This document shows positions 46,085 through 57,709 of a DNA stretch of 64,000 nt, one piece after another. The number at the start of each line of letters is the position of its first letter. Within the stretch, counting starts at the first letter, position 1. The position numbers and the translations under genes are program-made. The stretch comes from Mrakia gelida. Taxonomy: Eukaryota; Basidiomycota; Tremellomycetes; Cystofilobasidiales; Mrakiaceae. The notes under the pieces are model-generated. The model was not told the origin of the DNA, did not search any database, and saw only the letters and a program-made list of their open reading frames with translations. Where the stretch lies: NCBI GenBank assembly GCA_024345305.1, contig BRON01000021.1, positions 1 through 64,000 on the forward strand, read 5' to 3'.

Positions 46085-46437
46085 GATAACGAACGCCTGA
46101 CCTCCAACGTGACGATCAACCCCCTCCGCCTTCTCTGGCTGAGTTCCCTTTTCCTCTCTCCACCCAATACCAACTCGAATTTCCTTCGATGCCTCCTACT
46201 TGTTCCCTCACAGATTTCAGATATGGGATCTGCTCTATGGACTCGTCCTTCTTCTCTTCTTCTGATCGTTCGGACTATGGCGAAGGCTAGAAAAACTCGG
46301 ACTCCATTGTCCACCTCCACCTCTCCCCCTTCCTTCCTCCGCTTCTCCTCCTACAAACCAAGCTCTTTAGCAAGCAATGATCTACATATCTACGGCCCCC
46401 ATTAAGAACTCCTCGATGGCACAACCCGAACCCGATC

Positions 46438-46922
46438 CTATTTGTGGCCACGACTTTGGTGTCCGCGACCTTGATGGTGGTTGAGTGCGGTTTGAAGTCG
46501 TGCAGGGCTGACCTGACATTGCATATGCGGTGCTGCACCCGCTATCGGAGATCCATGCGCCATCTTCGACGGAGAAAGCCTCCTCCTCGACGTTTGCTGT
46601 CGCGATCGCAACCGTCGCGAGTCCCTAATCTCTTCCGCTCCGCCCGCCTTGTTGGCTTCCTCCTTCTTTTGTACTTCCCCCGCCCCTCTAGCTCCCTTGA
46701 CCCCTCTCCCTTCCTGACCCTTCGGTTTTACGAATAGGTCGTAGCACTCCAACTTGAAGTGCCCTTCTTCCCGCAGTGTTGGCATGCTGCCTTCGATTTT
46801 TCGACGTTCATTGCCGTGCCCTCTTCGGGGATGTTGTCCGATTTCGACAATATCGTTCTGATGTGAGAGGGTAAGCCGTACGCGGTCAAGGACGAGAGGG
46901 ATGAAAGATTCGAAGCGCTCAC
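46438..46922 (-). pseudogene. Copia gag fragment with zinc knuckle
   Basis: The minus-strand text NIPEEGTAMNVEKSKAACQH, CGKKG and, after a frame slip, HFKLECYDL is a copy of the C2-type Gag knuckle region (compare 36660-36795). The upstream SHIRTILSKSDN part also matches. Downstream codons rich in Lys, Glu and Gly are likely the region between the knuckle and protease. No LTR is attached; it is an old remnant. Confidence 0.7.
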
Positions 46923-48592
46923 CAGAAGAAGCAGAACCGCCGAGAACGTGGGTCTGTTTTGATAATGCTGGCGATTCGAGGAGGGAGCGCAACGTCGAAA
47001 GTAGAGACTGCGTTACTTAGGCTGAATTTGCCAACTTGACTCTTGGGGGGTAGGGGGGAGTAGGAAGAGGAAAGTACTAGGCGAGGGAGGTGTCGAGCGT
47101 GTGCCAAAAAGGTTGGCAGGGCAGATGCCTAAGAAGTGTGGTGAGGAAGGTGAATGTGCAGGCTTTGAGGTATGTGGTATTGAACTGTGACACGGAGGAT
47201 GAGCTAGGGGTATCGAATACTGTGAAGGGGTGGAGGAAGAAGGGAAGATGAAAGGGGTGGTGAGCGGTTCAGAACGCGCAGCCAGAGCCGCAGTCGTAGC
47301 GCGGCCGCTAAGATCAAGAAAGATGGAAACCATCACGTCTCCAATATGGTGGCTCGCCCTCCTTGGTCTCGCTCAATTCCAGCATCGTCCAATGTACCAC
47401 AGAGATGTTTTGGGGCTTCAACTCTGCAACCTGTTCCAAAGCAATTGCTTGGTATCATTGTCATGTTGGTTGCATCAAGCTCCGATATGAGCAAAAGGCC
47501 ATGTATGTTCCAACCGAGTGAGGATGGAAAAAAGGCGAGATATTCAAGTTGAGAGAAAGTTAAGAAGTCTATGGAGTGGGGAGGAAAAACAAACGAACAC
47601 GAGGGAAACAAAATCGATACAAGGAGTCAGATAAACCAGTTGAAGAGGAGAAAGTCGGATGCTCAGAGGCTGGGTAGACACGTGGATAATCTATCTCATA
47701 GCGTAGGGAGGGAATCGACTGGTCACCAAGCTGAGAAGGATGTGGAAGACGGTGAAGCAAACCTGAGGGAGATCGAAGGCGACGTCGCGTCGATTGTTCG
47801 TTGTTAGTCTATCTCGAGCAACAGAGGAGTAGAAAGACCATAATTACGAAGTCTCGCCATCTGGTTCTAGAGTAGGTGGACATGGTGGCGGCGTGACTGT
47901 CCCCAGTCGCGTACTATCGAAAGGACGTCGAGGGCTAGAGTTTCGACGCGTCGGGAAGCGACGAGAGGAGTTGCGAGTCTTACAAGACAGAACTCGAATT
48001 TGCTCGTGGCCATCGAGGAGGCATGGATAAAGTATCTTTTGAAGCTTCGATGTAGTCGACGGCCCACTTGGCGCACATTTGGCCAGAGGGAGGGTCTATT
48101 CGACGATACAGACCGAGTCACAGAGACGGGCCAAGACCCAGAAACTGACCACTTCGACTTCTAGCCCCTCGTTGTCGACCAGTAAACGAGGAGGATGTCG
48201 AAACTCCCGCATTGTCGAAAGGTCGTTCCTCTCTTTTGCCGTCCTGACCTCCCCTCTCACGCCTCCCGATATCGAGAGGTTTCCCTCTCGAATCGACCCA
48301 GCCTCCGAATCGCGTAGGAGCGCAAAGAACCTCACCGTCGGACCCGTTCCGAGTGGCTGACGCGCAGATGCTTTCCCTCCCTTGCCTCTTTCACGTTTTC
48401 GTTCTTCCTTCTTTCACAAAACTGAGGCCTTCTTGGAACGGATTGGGACATGAGGAGGGGGAATCGTCGAAGGAGGAAAGAGAGGATGGTCACTGTTAGG
48501 ATCTCAACGAGAGGCACGCTTGAGGTACGCGCACTTTTTCCCGGAAATTAAAGGCTGGGGAACTTTGGCGCGTCCCTCCGCCGCTCGGGAAC
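46923..48592. other. Degenerate intergenic region, no recognisable gene
   Basis: Several short open stretches on both strands carry no motif that could be placed. The composition differs from host genes and is less C-rich, so it is probably old transposon or pseudogene material. Nothing specific is supported. Confidence 0.35.
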
Positions 48593-48822
48593 TGTTGGAA
48601 GGTGGCGACTCGCAGAGAGGTCTTACGTAGTAGCTTAGTAACGCGACTCGTTCAGTCCCCATGTCAGTAACCCTCCTTAGTGAACAACAGCTTTGTAAGC
48701 TACCTTCAGATCACGTGACCATTTCCATAGTATATAAACCTTTCGAGTAGCTAGCTTTATACAACAAGCTTTGAACCACATCCTGCAGGCTTCCCTAAGC
48801 TCAAGTGGACGACCCAACAACA
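48593..48822 (-). repeat. 3' LTR of C1
   Basis: TGTTGGAAGG...CCCAACAACA as read on the plus strand, 230 bp. It differs from the 5' LTR by one T/C change (near 48790) and one T/A change (near 48648). Confidence 0.95.
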
Positions 48823-51800
48823 GAGGTCTCCTCTGTCGTCGATCTTGAATTCCTTTTGGATCTCCGTCATGACCCACTCCAAATCCTCCTTGTCTCCTGC
48901 GGCGACGAAGTCGTCAACGTACTGGACCAGCATGATCCGTCGTCCCTTCCTATGCCCTATGTAGATGCAAGGGTCCGCTTCGAGTGGACGGAGATTGAGT
49001 TGAGTTTGAAAGAACTTTGAGGAATGATTGTAGAACGCGAGTGGTGATTGCTTGAGTCCGTATAGGGCCTTGAGGAGATGCGCGACGAGTTTCTTCTTGT
49101 CGGCTCCCTTTTGTTCGTACCCTGTTGGCTGTTCCATGAAGACCGTTTCGACTAGGTCTGCTGTGAGGAACGCCGTCTTGAAGTCTCCTTGGACTAGATC
49201 GAGATCCTCCGATGCTGCGATGGCGAGGACGATCCTGAGTGAGTTGAGTTTGATACCGGCGCGTACGTCTCGACGTAGTCGACTCCTTCTTGCTGACTGA
49301 GTCCCTTGGCGACCCATCTAGCTTTGAAGCGAGTAATCCTCCCGTCGGCTCCTTTCTTGAGCGCGTAAACCCAGCGACCTCTGACCGTTTTTGATCCTGA
49401 GGGTAGCTCTGTGAGTTCAAAGACTCCGTTCCCTTCCATCGACACCATCTCTTCGTCCATCGCTTCCCTCCAGAAGTATGCGTGCTCCGACGCCATGGCT
49501 TCTCCGTATGTATTTGGGACGGAGGGTGGTGGAAGATCCTCGAGTTTGGGTTGCGTCGCTTGAGCGTGTCCGGCGAAGTCCTCCGAAATGAAGTCGGTGA
49601 TGTCGTAGTCCGTCTGGACAAATCTTGCTGAGTCTCCTGTTCCTGTGAGTGGCTTCTTGTTCCGTTGACCTCGTCCGTAGCTCCCACTCAAATCGACAGC
49701 CGGTTCATCGATGATGGGCTCGTAAGTGTAGGAGTGCTTGACGCGTGATGGGTTGGGTTTCCTTGCCTCGGTCTCCCTGACCGGGTCTTGTTGGTTGGAC
49801 TTGAGTAGGTGCTGTTCCTCTCCTTTGTCCTCCTCCAGTTCCTTCTCTTCTTCTTCCTCCTCCTTGTGGTCCTCCTTGATTCCGGCTTGTCCCATTTCTG
49901 GTAGCTCCACCGTCTGGTGGACTCCACGTGTTTCGTCGAAGATAACGTCCCGAGAATGAAGGATTGACCGCTTGGGGTCTCCATGGACTTGAAGTCGATA
50001 GGCCTTCTTCCCGTTAAGATCGCCGTATCCGAGGAAGATGCACTTGATGCTCTTGGGTTGATGCTTGATCTTTTGAAGGTTGAGCGCGTAAGCGAGAGCT
50101 CCGAACGTCCGCATTGCAGTGAGGTCGGGCTTCCTTTTGTAGTAGGCTTGGTAGGGGGTTTGAGAGTTGACTGAGGATGAGGGAATGCGGTTGATTGTGT
50201 ATGTGGCGTAGTTCATGGCTTCCGCCCAGTAGGATCCGTCGAGGTCCCTCGCGTCTCGTAGCGCGCAGGTGATCTTCTCCTCGATGGTTCGCATTCCTCG
50301 TTCGGCCTTGCCGTTTTGTTGCGGTGTGTGTGGGATAGTCGTTTCCTTGGTGATTCCTTCGTCCCGGAGATAGAACTCGTAGTCCTTCGACGTGTATTCC
50401 CCACCGTTGTCTGACCTGATCCGTTTGACGACGTGATTGGTCCTTTTCTCCTCCCTTTTCCTCCAGGCGATGAATGTTGCCAGTGTTTCCGACTTCCTCT
50501 TCATTGCGAACGACCAGTGGTAGTTGCTGAAGTCGTCCCAGATCGTCATCATGTAACGCATTCCTTGAGCCGAGGCGATTGGCATCGGTCCGGCGAGATC
50601 CGTGTGGACGAGTTCGAGAGGTGAAGTGGTTTTGGTGGTGGAGGTGGGGAATGGAGTTCGATGTTGTTTCCCTTCGACGCAAGGTACGCAGATCCTTTCC
50701 TTGAATCCGATGATGTCCTCTTTGGTGAAGGTTGGTAGGAGCTTCTGACGAGACAACTCCTCCATGGCGGAGATAGAAGCGTGACCGAGCCGGCGATGAA
50801 GGACCTCGATCTTGTCGACTCCTGTTGCCGCGAGTGCTACGTCTTCTCCTCCTGAGCCGACTCCCTTGAAGTCGCTCACGTCCAGCATGTAGAGGTTCTT
50901 CGACACCTCTTTTCCCTCCATGAACAGCGATCCGTCTCGAAGGAACTGGCATCGCTTGTTGGTTTGGGTTGTCCCCTTGCTGGGGAACCTGGTCTCGACT
51001 CCTTTGTTACCGAGTTGACCAATACTGATGAGGTTGCTGAACCCTGGGATGTGGTATACGTCGGAGATGGTGAAGGCCTTCCTTGATCCTTTCACGGTGG
51101 TCAGGAGGTGGATGGAGCCGATGCCGAGGATCTGAACGATTGATCCGTTGGCCGTCGTGACCGTTCCGTTGTGCGCCTTGTATGTTACGAAGCGTTCCCG
51201 GTCCCCGACGATGTGGTTTGATGCTCCACTATCGGCGATGTATCCATGCTTGGTTTGAGCGAAGAGCGCTTGGGCCGACGTCGCGATGTCGGATCCTGCT
51301 TGAAGACCGTAGTCTACGAGGTGCGCCTCTTCCCTATCCTTCCAGTTCCCCTTGTTCTCCTTCTTCCCCTTCCCAAACTTCCTTCCCTTTCCACCTTGTC
51401 CCTGCCCCGTGGGCTTTCCTCCATTCAACTCCCAGCACTCCGACTTGAAGTGTCCGACCTTGTTGCAGTGATGACACTTGGCGGTCCTCTTGTCGACTAG
51501 GAGGGCTGTTTCCTTCGACGATGAAGTACCTGTTGGTTTGAGAGACTCGTGAGTCCTTACGTGGATGAGGAGGGATGTGGCGACGGCGGTTGGGTTGAGT
51601 TCTTGTTTTGATTCTTGCGCCTGGAGCGTTTGGTGTTGAATGAATTGTTCGAGTGATGCAGGTAATCCACTGAGGAAGAACATTGTGCTCATCCTGTCTG
51701 GGATGTTGAGGCCGAGAGCTGACATGTCGTCGATGATCCTTTGGAATTCGTCGATGTACTCCTGTACTGGTTCTCCCTCCTCCATCTTGAGGTCCCTCAT

Positions 51801-52202
51801 CCTTCGGATGGCCATGACCTCGCCCGCTCCTCCTTCCACCTTGTGAGTCTTCCGCAGAAGATCCCATGCCTCCTTTGCGTGTTTGCAGTTCCGGATCCGA
51901 GGTAGTTCTCGGTCACTGACCGCCATTTGAATCCTGTGGAGCGCGAACTCGTCCATAAGGTCCCATTCTTCGATGTCCTTGACGTTGTTCTGCTGCTTCA
52001 CGACCTCTTGTCCGGTGGTGTCCTTTTCCTTGACTTCCGGGGTGAGGTTGGGCCTGGTTTTCGTACCGAGGACGACGGGCTTGATTCCTGCTTCTCCAAA
52101 AGCGATCTCCATCCTTACTGACCACGTCTCGTAGTTGGTACCATCGAGAGCAGTGAGCTTGAACAGCTTGTGATCCAGCTTCTTGGAGTAGTTGCTTGAC
52201 AT
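48823..52202 (-). pseudogene. C1 Gag-Pol polyprotein, one frameshift and 3' deletion
   Basis: Gag starts at 52202 and has the knuckle CHHCNKVGHFKSEC. Protease YIADSGASNHIVGD, the GAG-pre-integrase LHRRLGHAS, the integrase zinc site and the D-D-E core (HTDLAGPMP, SDNGGEYTS, PQQNGKAERGM) follow in one frame. In RT the frame breaks after VETYAPVS near 49246, where one G is missing compared with the copy at 53.19 kb. The other frame carries GDFKTAFLTADLVETVFMEQ, ALYGLKQSP and QYVDDFVAAGD. Sequence ends at KIDDRGD, immediately next to the LTR. RNase H is absent, so it cannot retrotranspose on its own. Confidence 0.9.
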
Positions 52203-52248
52203 GACGAAGGATTGCTGAGCGGGTGGTGGCGAACTGGTGCTGATAACG

Positions 52249-52478
52249 TGTTGTTGGGTCGTCCACTTGAGCTTAGGGAAGTCTGCAGGATGTGGTTCAA
52301 AGCTTGTTGTATAAAGCTAGCTACTCGAAAGGTTTATATACTATGGAAATGGTCACGTGATCTGAAGGTAGCTTACAAAGCTGTTGTTCACTAAGGAGGG
52401 TTACTGACATGGGGACTGAACGAGACGCGTTACTAAGCTACTACGTAAGACCTCTCTGCGAGTCGCCACCTTCCAACA
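52249..52478 (-). repeat. 5' LTR of C1
   Basis: 230 bp, with TATATA near 52335-52342 as read on the plus strand. Just inside (52235-52248) lies TGGTGCTGATAACG, which on the minus strand is the CGTTATCAGCACCA word found after all copia 5' LTRs here. Confidence 0.95.
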
Positions 52479-52994
52479 TCAACTTCTACCCCTCGTACCT
52501 GCTACAGAATCTTTTTGTTTGCCTGCAACCGTTCGACCATATATACATACACATACCTAGATGCACCATAAAAACTTGAGACCCGAGCAACGCGATATGA
52601 GAGAGTCAGCATGTGAGCGAGAGGTGAGCAATCTCGAGCTCGCCGTTCGAATCCTTGACGTCTGAAGGGGAAGGAAAGGAAACAGAGGTAAGTGGATGAC
52701 TTGAAATGAGAAGATGCTGAGTTGGCTCTCAATGAGCTCACGGGATGTGCTTCCACCCCATCGAGAGCTGGATGCGACCGAAGGACCAGCAGAAAAGGAA
52801 CACGAACACGTTCTGCTCTGGCTCTCAACCAACGCGAAGCGCCGAGGTGACCTCATAGGCTTAAGCTGGACCACTTCTCTTCAAGGCCGGTGAAATTGTA
52901 AAGACGAGATGCTTACTCTGAGGCATGAAATCCCATCAACCAAGGCGGAGTTGACGACGAAGAAGGGTTGGCCAGCCGAGGAGGAAGAGATGGG
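52479..52994. other. Spacer between two copia copies, no recognisable gene
   Basis: AG-rich sequence with no domain-bearing frame. It may be host DNA trapped between two insertions. Confidence 0.4.
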
Positions 52995-54083
52995 TCGTGA
53001 GAGATGGCGACGATGGAAGGGAACGGAGTCTTTGAACTCACAGAGCTACCCACAGGATCAAAAACGGTCGGAGACCGCTGGGTCTACGTGCTCAAGAAAG
53101 GAACCGACGGGAGGATTACTCGCTTCAAAGCTAGATCGCCAAGGGATTCAGTCAGCAAGAAGGAGTCGACTACGTCGAGACGTACGCGCCGGTGTCAAAG
53201 CTCAACTCATGCAAGTTCGACGACAGAGGAGACGTTAACCCAGGAACCATCCTCGCAATCGACGTTACGAGGGACCGCAATGCGGGGACAATGGACCTCA
53301 GCCAGAAACGATACGTTCAAACGGTCCTTGAACGATTCAACATGGTCGACGCTTTAACATGATCGACGCTAAATCAAACAAGGTTTTGACGGACGACTTT
53401 AGGCAACTGTCGGTCGAATCAGAAGATTCGGGATCAGAGAAGCTGGACAGAGTACCCTACCTCGAAGTGGTGGGATCGATCAACAACAGGATTCGTCGTC
53501 AAGGTCTTTGGATCTACAGTCATCTGAAAAGGCAATCAGTCTCTCTTCTCTTGAAGCAGATTAAATAGCTCTCTCCGCAGGATGCCGGAACCTCACATGG
53601 GTCGCCAAGATCCTCGCTTAACTCGGATACGACACCGGATCGATCCCAGCAAACGTTGACAATCAAGGCGCCGTCGAAACAACCAAGAACGGTACTCACT
53701 CGGAAAAGACCAAGCACATCGACGTCGCGTACGAATACGGACGAGAGGCCCAACAGAGTGGATTCATCAAGCTCAACTACTGTCCCACCGAGGACATGCA
53801 GGCAGATATCCTCACCAAGGCTCTCGGAGTCGACAACCTCGAACGGTTCAAGAAATCGCTCGACATCCTGAAGGAGAACTCGCGCGTGGATCAAAAGACC
53901 AGCGGAGACTTGGATGGGAACCCGCAGAGGCGGAAATGAAGGAATGGACTCTCAGCTCGTCGAGTGGGAGTGCTGGAAGGTGGCGACTCGCAGAGAGGTC
54001 TTACGTAGTAGCTTAGTAACTCGTCTCGTTCGATTCCCGTGTCAGTAACCCTCCTTTGTAATCTACTTCTTTGTAAGCTACCT
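52995..54083 (+). mobile_element. Copia (C1 family) internally deleted fragment with partial 3' LTR
   Basis: It begins in RT (MEGNGVFELTELPTGSKTV), runs to YAPVSKLN, then jumps to KFDDRGD, so the RT core including YVDD is deleted. It continues with LSQKRYVQTVLERFNMVDA and, past stops, the RNase H end HSEKTKHIDVAYEYGREAQQ and ADILTKALGV. A partial LTR starts at 53971 (TGCTGGAAGG) and is lost after about 113 bases, where BCAS3-like gene sequence begins. Confidence 0.85.
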
Positions 54084-54240
54084 TCCCTTCGAAGGTGGTC
54101 GGGACCCTCGGAGGTCTCATCCTTGGAGACCAGGTGGATCGAAGACGAGGGGCAGGGATCAGGGAGCTGGAGTAGAGGGAACCCAGGTAGATGTCGCTGG
54201 GAGGCTCGCTTCGGGAGGAGCAGCAGCTGGACAGGAAGGG

Positions 54241-56467
54241 ATGAGGGAGGTGGGCAACCTCGTCGCTGGATTCGCCGCGACTTCGGTTTCGACGACCGCG
54301 ACGACGAGCGAAGCAGCTCCCACATCAACATCTTTACCGCCGTCACCCTCACCTCCTCCCTTCACTTCCGACCGAACAACCACATCTCCCCAATCCTCTC
54401 GCCTCCCACCCCGACCTCCCCGAGACAACTCCATCGCCATCGTCGATCTCATCTCTTCCGACCCAACCGCTCCAATTATCCACCTCTACCTCCAGCCCTC
54501 CACGTCTTCAACACGCGAACAATTCAGCTTCCTCTCGCTCTCGCCCTCAGGTCCTCAACTCCTCGTCGCTCAGTCCCCTTCGTCTGAGTTCAACGTACTT
54601 GAGATCCGACCTAAGGGACGAGGGTCGGCGGCTGGTGGAGGAGAGGTCTGGGAGCGATATTCGCTCAAGAGGGGAGTGACGCCTGGCGTGGTGAGAGGAG
54701 TGGAGTGGGACAGAGATGAGTTGGGAGTGGGGGTGCTGGTTGGAAGAGGAACGATTTGCGAGTCGATCTTCTTCTTGGACGCGTCTTGTTCACTCTCGAG
54801 CCCGCTCGTTTGCGCTCGCTGACCTTCCTCTTCGTCTCGTCTTTCCTTCGCTTTCTCTTCAGATGGATATCTTCGAATCCGCAGGGTGGGTCTCCTTCAG
54901 GTCATCTTCACGGAAAGGTGGTGGACTGGAAGCTCCTCGTGAGTTCTTCCTTCTCACCCTCCACCTTTATCGTTCGTCCCTTCGGCACCTAAGCTCCTCT
55001 CTCGACCATCGTCCAACTCATCATCCAAGTCCGCCCCCACGGCGACTCGAGTCAGATCTCAAACAACAGCGCGTTGCGAAATCATCGCCGCACCTCCTCT
55101 TCCGATTTCGCTGCTCCTTCCCCTTCCAACACCTCCTCCTCGACCTTCGCTCCTCCCACTAACTTCTTCTTCCTCCCAACCGCTCCTCCCTCTCTCCTGC
55201 ACTCTCCCAAACCCTCAACGACCAGCGGTCGACGCCTCTCCTCCTCGTCTCACAACCACCAACACCTCCCTCCCCTCCCCATTTCCTCGATCGCCAAGGG
55301 CCTCCTAATCTTCGAACCGGGACGAGATTCCCTTCGTCTCCATCGCGCTGTACTGGGAGCGAAGTCCGAGTCGTCGTTGTCGGGACTGAGCTTGATGCTG
55401 AGCCAGACAAGTTCGGCCGCAGGGGGAGGGGGAAGAGTTATGAAGGAGGTTGTGGTGGTGAAGAGTGAGACGACGGTGGCGAGGTGGGAACTTGGTGGGA
55501 CGGGAGATGAGGGTGGGGAAGTGAGGATGGGGAAGAAGACCCAGGGGTCTTCGTCGTCGGCTGTTTCTCCGAAGAGTAGAGACGCGTCCTCGTCGTCGAC
55601 AGATCAGGATCGAGCGAGGTGAGCTTTCGATTTCTCCCCCTCCTTCGACCTTTTGCAGAGTCTCGGGCCCTTTTTGATGACTTTGTTCCGTTACCTTCGT
55701 TCTACAAGATGGCTCTCCCACGTCGAAATCGAAACCTCCTCCTCCTCCTTCCAGATCCTCCCTTCGCCCATCTGGCTCTCCCCTCAATTCGAGTTCCTCG
55801 TCTACGAGACCTCCACCTCCCTGCTCGACTTCTCCCCTCGCCAACCAGGCTCCCTCGTCACCGACCGTATCATCGTCCGAAACGAAGTCCAAGTCTCCTC
55901 CAGCTCCTCGAACCAACTCTCCTCCCTCAGCACCACGCAAATCCCCTCCCTCTCCATCCCCTCCTCCTCCTCCGCCATCGGTTCTCCATCCTTCAGCAGC
56001 CTGAATCGCTTCCCTTCTTCTTCCTCCCGACGGTCCTCCTCCCACTCGCACTCCCAATTTGTTCAGTCCAGGATCCTTCGACGCCTCCCTCGAAACAGCC
56101 ATCCACACCTCCCTCGGTCACCCGCGTTCACGATCCATCGTCCCCTCCTACCCCAAGGTGGACGGGCCCACTATTTCTCCTTGCTCCTGGAAGTCAACCA
56201 CCGTCCCCCTCGCGGGTCTTCTCGGGGAAGGGATGGATCGGTTCAGAAAAGGGTGGGACGCGTCTCCTCCTCGACGACCACCAAACCCAGATCCAAAGCT
56301 CCGTCGTCGTCTTCGTTACCGAATTAAGCTAGCTTCAACGTCCTCAGGTTCGAGGAAGGAACGATCTACGACGAGGGGGACTTCGCTTCGACGAGATTCT
56401 CTGGAGGGGGTGAGGGAGGGAAGTTCTCGTCGTCGTCGGCCGAAGGATCGGGAGGAGGAGAGAGATA
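54241..56467 (+). CDS. BCAS3-like WD40/beta-propeller protein, 5' end probably lost
   Basis: Recognisable blocks: a propeller blade region ending EVWERYSLKRGVTPGVVRGV (about 54640-54700); an intron to about 54863; then NPQGGSPSGHLHGKV; a long Ser-rich insert; KGLLIFEPGRDSLRLH; WLSHVEIETSSSSFQILPSP (about 55710); and a C-terminal part ending FEEGTIYDEGDFASTRF with stop at 56465-56467. BCAS3 relatives are PROPPIN-like proteins acting with autophagy factors at phagophores. The usual N-terminal half of the propeller is not found: upstream sequence becomes copia LTR at 54083. The ATG at 54241 is only the first in-frame candidate, so the gene may be a truncated pseudogene. Introns are approximate. 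Confidence 0.55.
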
Positions 56468-56721
56468 AGAAGAGTTCGAGCTTACAGTCATTGTTGTAAA
56501 GTTTGAATTGGGGAGATGAAGGGTTAACAACGAGGGAGGGAGGGTGGGCTGAGCTTGAGCTTGAGCTTTCGAGCAGTTTGTCACCGTCGGAACCCGGTTC
56601 AGCTGTCTCCTGGGAGGCTGTCCTGGACGCGCTTGGAAGCCTCGACGAGTCTTCACAGTCAAGATGATCGTAAAACAAGAAGAGAAGAAAGAAAGATGAA
56701 CGAGAAGATCTGATCTTCTGG

Positions 56722-57240
56722 CTAAACCTTTGACCCCGACCAGTTCCCTCCCTCCTCCAGCGTCTTTGCCAGCAGATCGAGGATGGTTTGAGGGTCTGCT
56801 GGGATTGAGTGAGCCGAGAAATTTTCCGACAAGGATCTCTGCAGCAGTCGGATCGAATAATTGTTGAAAATGAGAGGAAAGGAGAAGGGAGGAAGAAGAA
56901 GCGTTCAGCACGACGCGTCTCGTTCTCGCAACCGTTTCGTTGTTTGAACTCACCTCTCATCCCGTCAGCTCTCCAGACGAAGACCGTGTCGTCATGAATC
57001 GAGTGGTATCGAATGCCCAGCGGTTCTGAAATCTATTGAGGAGAAAGGGAACAAAAAGAGTCACTTCGGTCGAAGGCGGATCGGGATTCGCGATGAGGGA
57101 CGAAAAGAGGTCGATGGATGAAGAGGGCTGACCATTTCGTAATCCCGAGCGAAAGAGTCGGAGGGGAAGACTGGAAAGAAGGTGAAGGTGACTCTCGCTC
57201 AGCGGAGTCCGATGTCGAGAATCGAGGACGTACGCGGCGA
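56722..57240 (-). CDS. Small hypothetical protein, multi-exon
   Basis: An exon reading VFPSDSFARDYEM (acceptor CTTTCCAG, donor GTCAGC near 57133) joins in frame to ISEPLGIRYHSIHDDTVFVW and RADGMR (about 57038-56953). A further downstream exon is likely; the most protein-like frame there reads TILDLLAKTLEEGGNWSGSK and stops at 56722, but its phase does not match the simplest acceptor. The gene is convergent with the BCAS3-like gene. No family is recognised, and the start is unknown. Confidence 0.35.
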
Positions 57241-57709
57241 CTCAGCCTTGAGGTCCCTCCTCTTCTTTCCCCTCTCTGTCAGCTCGTGTGGCGAGTGCCT
57301 CTTTTTTGCTGGGGCTGACTGCTCTTCTCTCGCTGTACCAGACGATATCTCTCGTAGGAACGGTTTTTGTGTTGTCAGTGAGTTCGCTTCGCTCGGTCGA
57401 TATTTTGTTTTGATTTCATTCCCTTCTCCGCTTTTCACCTTCCTCCTTCTACTGAACCTTTCTCCGCCCGTACTCGCTTCTTTTCTATCTCTACTTCGCT
57501 TCTGGGTTTTGGTCTGCCTGTATTGTTCTACCTCTTCTCATCCTACTCAGCTACGCAGACCCCTTTCCTCACCGCCACCTCGAAGAGACAAGACGCGTCG
57601 CGTCGCAACGAGTCGACTTTCCTTTTTCTCCTCCAGCGATCCTTCCCTCTCGACTCGTCTACCGCTCGTGAACGTTCAGTGATGGCATCAAATGAAATGG
57701 TAGTCAGCG
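57241..57709. other. Region between two minus-strand genes
   Basis: Contains T-rich stretches and GACGCGTC (57592-57599). It may hold 5' exons or the promoter of the small hypothetical gene and the 3' flank of the F-box-like gene. Nothing is certain. Confidence 0.35.

Larger units (their letters stand above)
48593..52478 (-). mobile_element. C1: copia retrotransposon, RNase H deleted and frameshifted
   Basis: LTRs of 230 bp lie at both ends (5' LTR 52249-52478, 3' LTR 48593-48822) and differ at two positions by eye. A gag-protease-integrase-RT frame of 1002 codons starts at 52202. The pol sequence stops right at the 3' LTR after the YVDD motif, so the rest of RT and all of RNase H are gone. 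The flanks (GGAAC left, TCAAC right) do not form a clean 5-bp target duplication, which suggests rearrangement after insertion. Confidence 0.95.

Noticed and set aside
47333..47611. Minus-strand open frame with several Cys and Met residues
   Set aside because: No family pattern, no neighbouring exons, and the surrounding DNA is degenerate.
48584..52483. Target-site duplication of copia C1
   Set aside because: Left GGAAC and right TCAAC share only three bases, so no duplication is claimed.
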